Shown here: positions 46,732-53,458 of the stretch, in pieces
Numbering within the stretch: the stretch's first letter is position 1
How the letters are laid out: the number at the start of each line of letters is the position of its first letter
IMG/VR virus record: IMGVR_UViG_3300023174_000221
Location: 1-53,458 of that record
DNA length: 53,458 bases
DNA from: a virus
Reading direction: 5' to 3' (one strand)
The notes under the pieces: model-generated
The model's database searches: none
Told to the model about the DNA's origin: nothing
Seen by the model: the letters and a program-made list of their open reading frames with translations, nothing else
Made by a program: the position numbers and the translations under genes

Positions 46732-47632
46732 TAGTAATATATCAAAGCATCTTGGTAAAATAACCGGGTATAAGTGCACCTATGACCCCTCACTCTTAGT
46801 TCGTGAGCCTAGAGCTAATAACAGGAAGCATCTAGGTATTAGTGATGAGAATCCTCCTTTTTGTGGTTATGATGTTTGGAATGCTTACGAGGTATCATGC
46901 CTAACAAGTGAGGGGATGCCAATTGCGGCTATAGCCAAAGTTGTCTACCCTGCTACAAACAAATATATTGTTGAGTCCAAGTCCATCAAGCTCTACATGA
47001 ATTCGTTCAATATGGAGAAATATCAAGGCAATATTATTAATATATTACAACAGCTTGAGGCCGTGATGGAGAATGATCTTTCTAAATTGCTTGAAACAGA
47101 TGTTAAGGTATGTGTCAGGCTTACAAAAGCAATTGACGATGCCATGCATTACCCGCCCCTATTTCCTACCGCGCTATATCCCACGCTTGAAAATAATATT
47201 GATGTAACGACTATTAAGTCCCGCGGCTACAAAGAGGATCCTAAGCTACTTGGCTGGTTGGAAGGTGACTCGAATAAAGTACAGCGCTTTCATTCAGCGC
47301 TATTAAAGAGTAATTGCAGGGTCACATCTCAACCGGATTGGGGGGATGTTTATATTCATTACAAAGGACCTTACGAACTCAATCAAACCTCTTTATTGCA
47401 GTACATTGTTTCGTTCAGAGATGAATGTCACTTCCATGAGGAGATTTGCGAGACAATTTATAAGCGGCTGTATGATCTGGTCAAGCCAAAAGAATTGATG
47501 GTATCGTGTCTGTATGTGAGACGCGGTGGCATTGATATTAACCCTATCAGAGCCAATAGCCCAGAACTCTTGAAGCAGAACGGTGCCATGTGGGATAAGT
47601 GGAAGTATTTTACTAAGACTGTTAGGCAGTAA
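46712..47632 (+). CDS. queF: QueF, NADPH-dependent preQ0 reductase, long (E. coli-type) form (306 aa)
   Basis: The whole sequence follows QueF. TYDPSLLVREPR (23-34) and GYDVWNAYEVSCL (52-64) open the N-terminal half; IVESKSIKLYMNSFN (86-100) holds the substrate-binding ESKS; LLKSNCRVTSQPDWGDV carries the catalytic Cys202 and Asp209; FHEE (241-244) and YVRRGGIDINPIRAN (268-282) close it. Cys202 forms the thioimide with preQ0; NADPH reduces it to preQ1. No other queuosine gene lies in this window. The context is a DpdA-like gene and Nmad1. It uses the first in-frame ATG and ends next to a convergent gene. Confidence 0.92.
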   Translation: MNTELDNSNISKHLGKITGYKCTYDPSLLVREPRANNRKHLGISDENPPFCGYDVWNAYEVSCLTSEGMPIAAIAKVVYPATNKYIVESKSIKLYMNSFNMEKYQGNIINILQQLEAVMENDLSKLLETDVKVCVRLTKAIDDAMHYPPLFPTALYPTLENNIDVTTIKSRGYKEDPKLLGWLEGDSNKVQRFHSALLKSNCRVTSQPDWGDVYIHYKGPYELNQTSLLQYIVSFRDECHFHEEICETIYKRLYDLVKPKELMVSCLYVRRGGIDINPIRANSPELLKQNGAMWDKWKYFTKTVRQ

Positions 47633-47998
47633 TTAAGATAATCTTAACAAGTAACAGGTTTGGTTCAACAAACCAAGCATTTCATCACGTATATTGAGCA
47701 AATCAGAATCAATCTCTGCATTGAGCTTGTGGTTGATATCCGAGAGAAACGCTTTATAAGTGTCAAAAGCAGTACAAACTTCAAGCTCTTTAATATCAAA
47801 AAGCTTTATATCGATATTGCCATTAGAAAAGCAAGCCTCTTTTCTTCCAAGAGCTGTCTCCACGAAAGTATCAATAAGACCATCCAACCCCTCATATGCT
47901 TTGCCAAGAGCTTTGTGAGCAGCATAACTCTTTGTTTGCCAATGAAAAATTCTTAATTGATTCTGCATTTGCAGCATATCTCTGACCACATCGTGCAT
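47633..47998 (-). CDS. Ferritin-like DUF5856-type small protein (121 aa)
   Basis: QLRIFHWQTKSYAAHKALGKAYEGLDGLIDTFVET (residues 14-48) is the start of the DUF5856 pattern, a helical bundle family with a conserved HWQTxSYxxHxAL motif that resembles Dps/ferritin-like helices. Whether it binds metal is unknown. TATAAATA lies five bases before its ATG on the minus strand. It is convergent with queF, with no bases between the two stops. Confidence 0.65.
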   Translation of the reverse strand: MHDVVRDMLQMQNQLRIFHWQTKSYAAHKALGKAYEGLDGLIDTFVETALGRKEACFSNGNIDIKLFDIKELEVCTAFDTYKAFLSDINHKLNAEIDSDLLNIRDEMLGLLNQTCYLLRLS

Positions 47999-48003
47999 AC
48001 TGT

Positions 48004-48011
48004 TATTTATA
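48004..48011 (-). promoter_or_regulatory. Late promoter TATAAATA, 5 nt from ATG
   Basis: Minus-strand TATAAATA, then ACAGT and ATG 47998. The divergent giant fibre gene starts 54 bases away, with its own TTAAATA at 48054-48060 four bases before GTG 48065. Confidence 0.6.
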
Positions 48012-48064
48012 TGTACTATATCAAGTTATTCGTGGATCCGTTATTACTTTCAATTAAATAACAT

Positions 48065-51000
48065 GTGAATCTATACAATGTGCTTCTAAACAATAGAATT
48101 CCTTTTGTTTTGCATGAAAGCAGTGATTCAGAGAATGTTATATATTGTAAGTCATTTTCTGATTATCTGTTCAATGTGGGTACGTTTACCACCAGAACCA
48201 AAGAAGTTATACTTGAATATGTTGTAGATAATGCTGAAAAATATGTAGTTGCTGATGTAACTTTTGACAATGGTGAGTGTTACAAGGATGTAAGATTCAA
48301 AGTGGTTGTTAATGAAAATACTGAAACACCATACTCCACCATCAACTTAAATCTTCTTAGCAACAAGACACAGGTAGCTGCACCCCAACAATCACAGCAA
48401 ATAGTTGAAGATGTTGAGGAGATAGTTGAAGAGCCCGTATCTACTCATATATCAGCTCCCATTATTGAAACTCCAGATTATACGGAAACCATTAATGAGA
48501 CTTTAAAACTACAAAAGAAACTTAATGTAGAGAAAGAAGAAATTAGAAAACAGAAAATTATTCTAGAAAAACAAGATCTTTTAAATAAAAAATTACAAGA
48601 ATATAAGCAAGAACTATTAGAAGAATATGTAACTGCTGTTGATAAGCAAAAGCAGCTGCTTGGTGCACATTTAAAGGAAACCTTGACAATAGCCGAACAC
48701 GATCTTAGTGAACGCATAACCAACACATTTAATGAATATAGCAATCAACTAGAAACTTATCAAAACAAGTCTAAAGTAGATCAACTTGAATTTATTATTG
48801 AAAAAATTAACGATTCTATTGTTGATATTAAAGTTGATCTGAACAGCTTGGTATCAAATAAATTTAATCAAGAGCAAGACATCTTACTAGAAGCGCTACA
48901 TGCAAAGTCTCAACTGTTACAAGAAAAATATGAGCAAAAATTATTATTGGAGCTTGAGAAATACAAAGAAACATTATTTGAAGAATTTCGCTTGTCATCA
49001 CAAGAAGCTATATTACAAACTCTAGCTCAAAAGAAAGATTTAACTGAACAGCAAATTATTATAGCTTTTGATAATAAAGAAAAAGAATTTAATTCGCACT
49101 TTGAAACAAGACTTAAAAATACTACCTTGGAGCTGGACAGCATTGTACAAGAATTTTCAAATAAGCTTCCAGCCATCAGCGATGATATGTCTTTATTGGA
49201 AGCCAAGCTTAAAGACCTACTGGAAGAAAGAAAGAAATCTGATGAAACAGGTAAGTTTAATACCTCGCAGCAGAAATATATTGCTGATACCGCACAATAT
49301 TGGGCTCGACGCATACTAGATTTGGGTGGTGGTGGAGGATCTGTTGCAGTTCAATATGCCAATGGTGGTACTATGAATGGTAATTTGAATGTAAATGGTA
49401 GCTACTTGTCTGGTGGTGTTGATTTGTTAAATATATTTAGCGGTGGCGGTCTGACGGATAGATTAATCAATGGTTCTTATCAAGTGGTACTGAGTAGCAA
49501 CAGTACGCTAATTTTCCCTGGCAGCGGTACCTTAACAGATACCGCTTCAGTTGCTCAAGTAGGTTTTGAAATTAACGGTTTATTTAATTATGCAGGGCAA
49601 ACTTCAGTTGGTCTTAATACTTTTAATGCAGGATTAGGCAACCCTGCCTGGGGACCAGCAATCCAGGCAAACCCCACAGACTATGAAATTGTATTCAATG
49701 GTGGTTTGGTCGCCACTATTGCCAGTGCGGCAGGCACAGCTTCTCCTGGGGCACGATGGGATTTTACAGGCTCTTGGCCTGCAAATCCCACTGGAGCTCC
49801 AGTCACCATTCGTGCAAAAAATTATACCCCTGGTGTGCAAGGAACAGATGGCATAAGACTTGCCTCAAATAATAATTCTTGGACATTTGGCACAGATGGC
49901 AATCTAACATTTCCAACTGGTAGTAAAATATCCAAAGGCTATCCAGGACAGACTCAAGATGGCAGCAGTTGGTTTGTAGCACCTGCAGGGGATTGGGGAG
50001 GACTTGCCAGCGCAGATGGTGAACAGTATGTACAGATAGGCAATAACAGTCCTATCCTTATTGGTACAAATTGGCCGGATAGTGCTCATGAATGGACATT
50101 TGGCACAGATGGTACCACATTATTTCCAAATCAGGCCATTGATGGCGGCACAGCACCAATTGAATTAAAGAGTCGTAGTTGGAGTCAACTGACATATAAC
50201 AATAACGATATGACCCCAGCACCCAACAAAAATCACAGCACTACATTTTTTGTAGAAGGTGGTGATGCGTTGTTGGAAATATTCCGTTGGGATAATGATG
50301 GTGTTCTGCAGCATCGTCAATGGACATTCTCAAGTGATGGTAGTTTAACATTCCCAGACAACACCATACAAGCAACAGCATTCACAGGCATACCGGCTAA
50401 CATTGCTTATACCAACCAAGACACTATATTTGAAAAAAATGTAACCATACAAGGCAATCTAACAGCATTAGGTACCAGCACATTTCAGAATACTATCTTC
50501 ACAACCACCAGTGCGTTGAGTGTTTATAATACAGGACCAGGACCTGCGTTATATGTATTTCAGGCTGCTGGTCCCTATGATGTAGCCAGCTTTTATGATG
50601 GTGACGGTGTCGAGGTATTGCATGTGGGCAATGCACAGGGTGGAGGCAATCCCTTAGGTCAAGTAGGTATAAACACAAGCTTCCCATCAGCTGAATTAAC
50701 TGTAAATGGTGCCATTAGTAGTAATGGTAATATAAAAGCTGGTGGGCAATTTTCATTCCAGAATGGTGATTATGTCTCATCAACTGATGGGACTGGTAAT
50801 TTTGTAGACTTAAGGAATGCTAATTACTATCAACTTAATTTTGTTAATACAGGTGTAAATGGCGCAGGTGATTGGCATGTGGGTAATTATCTTCCATTTG
50901 GAGCGTTCGGTTGGTATAATACTTATTTAGGTAGAAGCATGATGGATTTAATAGATGGCACCCAGGGAGGTCATGACAAGGGTGTGTATTTTTATGATAA

Positions 51001-53458
51001 TGTTAGTATTGGTGCAGGTTCGCTCACAGTTGATGGTGCCATTAATAGCAATAGTACAATTGCCGCTGAAGGTGGCAACAGCAATAATTGGAATAGTAAT
51101 TATACCACTACACAATCAAACAGTGCCAATTGGATATTGGATGGTGGCAATGCCAAGGGTGCAAATTTGACAATCGGGACTAATGATAATAATAGCTTAA
51201 TACTTAAAGCTAGTAACATACCTCTTGTTAATATTACACCAGAAAACAATGTAGGCATAGGGTATACAAGCAGCTCCCCTGCAGTTAATCTTGTGGGATA
51301 TAATTTTAATAATGCAAGAAGCACAATCACCACCACAGTTAGCGTTTATTCACAGTACCCAGGTGTGAGTGCAGGTAGCATGGATGCTGCAACTGGTATA
51401 GCGGGAGTAGCTAATTATACTCTGGGTTGGGGCACCTCATCTTACTCACCTGCTGCTACAACCCCTGCTTTGGCCATAGCTGCAAATGAATATATAAGAA
51501 TTCCTATATATCCTCTGGCTAGCGGTGATTATAATATCGCTATAAATGGTGTATCTGCTCCTTTCTTCGTTAATAGATCTGCTAGTGGTGCACAAAGATT
51601 TGCTTTATTATACAGCACTCTGCCCACACCAGTGTCTTACACAACAATCCTAGATACTGCTATACCTGCTACTGCAACCGACCTAGCGCCAGCGATCAAT
51701 GCTGTATTAAATGCATCCAACATTACAATTACATCTGCTACAACAGGATATTTTTATCTAGTACCCTACAATGCAACATCAACTGGGGGTCAATTTCGCT
51801 TACCAAACACCAGTGCAGTTAGTCGAGACATTCAGTTTACAGGGTATGTGGAAATACCTGAACCTGTTATTCCTAGTGAGAGGCTCACTGTTGTTGGCAA
51901 TATAAGCAGCAGCAATATTGTTTATGGTTCCAGATTATCAGTCAGCGGTCCATTTGCAAATGGTGCTGTGTATGTTGCAAATTCGAACTTACAAATTGGA
52001 ACTAATGATGCATTTAATTTAAATTTAGAAACAAATAATACCAACAGAATTACTATATTGAGTTCAGGTGAAATAACTTTAAACCCAGTAACTATCACAC
52101 CTGCATTGAGCTCCATGCAAAATGTTCTGAATGTGAGAGGCACAGCAGTGGTATGCAGCGACATATCCACCCTTATTAGCACACCAGCACTGGACCCATC
52201 CAGTCCAGGTCAATTCTCTGCAGGAGGCATGCTCATGGGTCAAAATGAAGGAGGTGCATACATGGGCCGGATAGGAGTAAGAGAGAGCAGCTGGCAGGTG
52301 ATATCAGGCACAGAAGGAACAAATTGGGTTGATAGAACAGGATCAGGCAGTAGAAATTGGATCAGTGTGGCCATGTCTTCTGATGGTAGAATACAGACGG
52401 CTGTTGCAGGTTATGGCTTTATCTACACATCTTATGATTATGGTGTGACCTGGACTGAAAGAACAGGAGCAGGCGGTAACAATTGGTTTAGAGTGGCCAT
52501 GTCTTCGGATGGCAGAATACAGACGGCTGTTGCAGGACCAGCTGACTTCATCTACACATCTTATGATTATGGTGCAACCTGGACTGCAAGGACACAAGCA
52601 GGCAGCAGACCGTGGATTAATGTGGCTATGTCTTCTGATGGCGAAATACAGACCGCTGTCACAAATGGAGGCTTTATATACACATCTTATGATTATGGTG
52701 TGACCTGGACGGAAAGAACAGGGGCAGGCAGTAAAAATTGGTTTGGAGTGGCCATGTCTTCAGATGGCAGAATACAGACAGCTGCAGGACCCACACCAGG
52801 CAACATCTACACCTCTTATGATTATGGTGCAACCTGGATTGTTAGAGATACCAGCAGACCGTGGTACCATATAGCCATGTCTTCAGATGGCAGAATACAA
52901 ACAGCTGTTACGACAGGTTACATATATAGTTCTTATGATTATGGTGCAACCTGGACTGCAAGGACACAAGCAGGCAGCAGAGTATGGTCCGCAGTGGCCA
53001 TGTCTTCAGATGGCAGAGTACAAACAGCTGCTGAAGGAGGAGGTTACATATACACTTCCTATGATTATGGCATAACGTGGTTTATAGGAACATCAAATTT
53101 TATTAGTTGCAAAGATGTGGCCATGTCTTCTGATGGCAGAATACAGACAGCTGCCGGTACGTCGGGGTCTTATATTCGCACCTCTTATGCAACCATAGTA
53201 ACACCTGGTCCTGTTACAGTATTAAACTCTATTAGTTCTACTGGGGCAATATATGCATTAAACGGAAACAGCAACAATTGGTCTAGTGTTTACAATTCTT
53301 ATAACAGCATTAGTAGCAGATACACTACATTAGATTACCTGTCCTCTAATTTTATACGTCTTGGTGGGTTGTATGCAGGTCCTAATCCTGGCAGCATAAC
53401 TGCTACAACGCCTGTATCTGCTATGTATGGCATATATGTTGAACCAGTATCTGGGTAT
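48065..53458 (+). CDS. Giant tail-fibre protein with coiled coil and Asp-box propeller, 3' end cut by window
   Basis: The frame is open from GTG 48065 to the window end (1798 codons seen). Residues 1-110 are a beta-rich head. Residues about 135-420 form a long coiled coil rich in Lys, Glu, Gln and Leu, ending YWARRILDLGGGGGS. Then come fibre modules: two to three WTF-x-(T/S)DG-x-LTFP repeats, LTVNGAIS units like those of the fibre at 11775 (VGINTSFPSAELTVNG), and ENNVGIGYTSS. Residues 1430-1710 hold seven propeller repeats, each with AMSSDGxIQTA; six have the Asp-box SYDYGxTW. After this the fibre shaft resumes (YALNGNSNNW). It is probably a host-recognition fibre. TTAAATA lies four bases before the GTG. 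Confidence 0.85.
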   Translation, partial: MNLYNVLLNNRIPFVLHESSDSENVIYCKSFSDYLFNVGTFTTRTKEVILEYVVDNAEKYVVADVTFDNGECYKDVRFKVVVNENTETPYSTINLNLLSNKTQVAAPQQSQQIVEDVEEIVEEPVSTHISAPIIETPDYTETINETLKLQKKLNVEKEEIRKQKIILEKQDLLNKKLQEYKQELLEEYVTAVDKQKQLLGAHLKETLTIAEHDLSERITNTFNEYSNQLETYQNKSKVDQLEFIIEKINDSIVDIKVDLNSLVSNKFNQEQDILLEALHAKSQLLQEKYEQKLLLELEKYKETLFEEFRLSSQEAILQTLAQKKDLTEQQIIIAFDNKEKEFNSHFETRLKNTTLELDSIVQEFSNKLPAISDDMSLLEAKLKDLLEERKKSDETGKFNTSQQKYIADTAQYWARRILDLGGGGGSVAVQYANGGTMNGNLNVNGSYLSGGVDLLNIFSGGGLTDRLINGSYQVVLSSNSTLIFPGSGTLTDTASVAQVGFEINGLFNYAGQTSVGLNTFNAGLGNPAWGPAIQANPTDYEIVFNGGLVATIASAAGTASPGARWDFTGSWPANPTGAPVTIRAKNYTPGVQGTDGIRLASNNNSWTFGTDGNLTFPTGSKISKGYPGQTQDGSSWFVAPAGDWGGLASADGEQYVQIGNNSPILIGTNWPDSAHEWTFGTDGTTLFPNQAIDGGTAPIELKSRSWSQLTYNNNDMTPAPNKNHSTTFFVEGGDALLEIFRWDNDGVLQHRQWTFSSDGSLTFPDNTIQATAFTGIPANIAYTNQDTIFEKNVTIQGNLTALGTSTFQNTIFTTTSALSVYNTGPGPALYVFQAAGPYDVASFYDGDGVEVLHVGNAQGGGNPLGQVGINTSFPSAELTVNGAISSNGNIKAGGQFSFQNGDYVSSTDGTGNFVDLRNANYYQLNFVNTGVNGAGDWHVGNYLPFGAFGWYNTYLGRSMMDLIDGTQGGHDKGVYFYDNVSIGAGSLTVDGAINSNSTIAAEGGNSNNWNSNYTTTQSNSANWILDGGNAKGANLTIGTNDNNSLILKASNIPLVNITPENNVGIGYTSSSPAVNLVGYNFNNARSTITTTVSVYSQYPGVSAGSMDAATGIAGVANYTLGWGTSSYSPAATTPALAIAANEYIRIPIYPLASGDYNIAINGVSAPFFVNRSASGAQRFALLYSTLPTPVSYTTILDTAIPATATDLAPAINAVLNASNITITSATTGYFYLVPYNATSTGGQFRLPNTSAVSRDIQFTGYVEIPEPVIPSERLTVVGNISSSNIVYGSRLSVSGPFANGAVYVANSNLQIGTNDAFNLNLETNNTNRITILSSGEITLNPVTITPALSSMQNVLNVRGTAVVCSDISTLISTPALDPSSPGQFSAGGMLMGQNEGGAYMGRIGVRESSWQVISGTEGTNWVDRTGSGSRNWISVAMSSDGRIQTAVAGYGFIYTSYDYGVTWTERTGAGGNNWFRVAMSSDGRIQTAVAGPADFIYTSYDYGATWTARTQAGSRPWINVAMSSDGEIQTAVTNGGFIYTSYDYGVTWTERTGAGSKNWFGVAMSSDGRIQTAAGPTPGNIYTSYDYGATWIVRDTSRPWYHIAMSSDGRIQTAVTTGYIYSSYDYGATWTARTQAGSRVWSAVAMSSDGRVQTAAEGGGYIYTSYDYGITWFIGTSNFISCKDVAMSSDGRIQTAAGTSGSYIRTSYATIVTPGPVTVLNSISSTGAIYALNGNSNNWSSVYNSYNSISSRYTTLDYLSSNFIRLGGLYAGPNPGSITATTPVSAMYGIYVEPVSGY
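52361..53190 (+). repeat. Seven tandem repeats of 123-129 bp encoding Asp-box (BNR-like) units
   Basis: The repeat unit is marked by ATGTCTTC(T/G/A)GATGG, whose ATG lies at 52373, 52499, 52628, 52754, 52877, 53000 and 53123 (steps of 126, 129, 126, 123, 123, 123). The units remain close at DNA level. Each encodes AMSSDG(R/E)(I/V)QTA, a Gly loop, IYTSYDYGxTW and a short variable loop. The last unit has lost the Asp-box (TSYATIVTPG). Seven units fit a seven-bladed beta-propeller. Confidence 0.8.

Noticed and set aside
48065-53458. Sialidase (neuraminidase) enzyme call for the propeller fibre
   Set aside because: Asp-boxes are present but the Arg triad, Tyr/Glu nucleophile pair and FRIP motif are not seen; binding rather than catalysis is the safer reading.

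Overview
This window is part of the genome of a tailed phage, a T4-like marine myovirus. Four proteins match T4 core families: a gp20 portal, a gp15 tail-sheath terminator, a gp62 clamp-loader subunit and a gp5 baseplate spike. Together with phage class Ia nrdA/nrdB, a GroES-like co-chaperonin, a phage bS21, several 2OG-Fe(II) oxygenases, visibly AT-rich DNA and dense coding on both strands with ATGA overlaps, the content resembles pelagiphage (HTVC008M-type) and cyanophage T4-like viruses. The host is inference; a SAR11-like bacterium is plausible. I saw no tRNA, rRNA, CRISPR array or insertion sequence, and no gene-free stretch longer than about 175 bases.

Layout. 1-8222 (+): two large paralogous virion proteins (the first cut by the window edge), a trypsin-like protease and small proteins. 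8232-17001 (-): tail-fibre and structural genes, then gp15. 17035-19277 (-): bS21, an SH3-like protein, GroES-like protein, gp62 and a DUF366 protein. 19479-21281 (+): portal, followed by a convergent HEXXH protein and a flavodoxin-like reductase. 22411-24278 (+): three small proteins, a PD-(D/E)XK nuclease and a dCMP deaminase. 24314-25744 (+): a fibre protein and a glycine-rich adhesin candidate. 25748-33105: five 2OG-Fe(II) oxygenases, a sulfotransferase-like protein, a phosphoribosyltransferase and a lysis pair (3D-domain and SleB-like proteins). 33115-35896: a fibre with an Mtd-like N-terminus and a small operon with tandem paralogs. 35976-40538 (+): nrdA, nrdB and a membrane coiled-coil protein. 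40814-44205 (-): gp5-like spike and a 3D-domain enzyme. 44262-47632 (+): a base-modification island. 48065 to the end (+): a giant fibre with a coiled coil and a seven-repeat Asp-box propeller, cut by the window edge.

The most exciting region is 44262-47632. It encodes a DpdA/TGT-like transglycosylase, a PurN-like formyltransferase, a DUF1599/Nmad1-like protein, a small protein, a P-loop kinase and a complete QueF. I read this as a 7-deazaguanine DNA-modification pathway that makes preQ1 and may then N-formylate it, which I do not recognise as a described product.

A second theme is gene expression. Many transcription units start with a promoter pressed against the start codon. Early-type promoters have TTGAxx, usually 16 bp, TATAAT, then 6-11 nt to ATG. 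T4-late-type promoters have ATAAATA, then 4-6 nt (sometimes 9-10) to ATG or GTG. Many mRNAs should therefore be leaderless or nearly so, and clear Shine-Dalgarno sites are rare. The phage also encodes its own bS21, the ribosomal protein next to the anti-Shine-Dalgarno site, so the two features may be linked.
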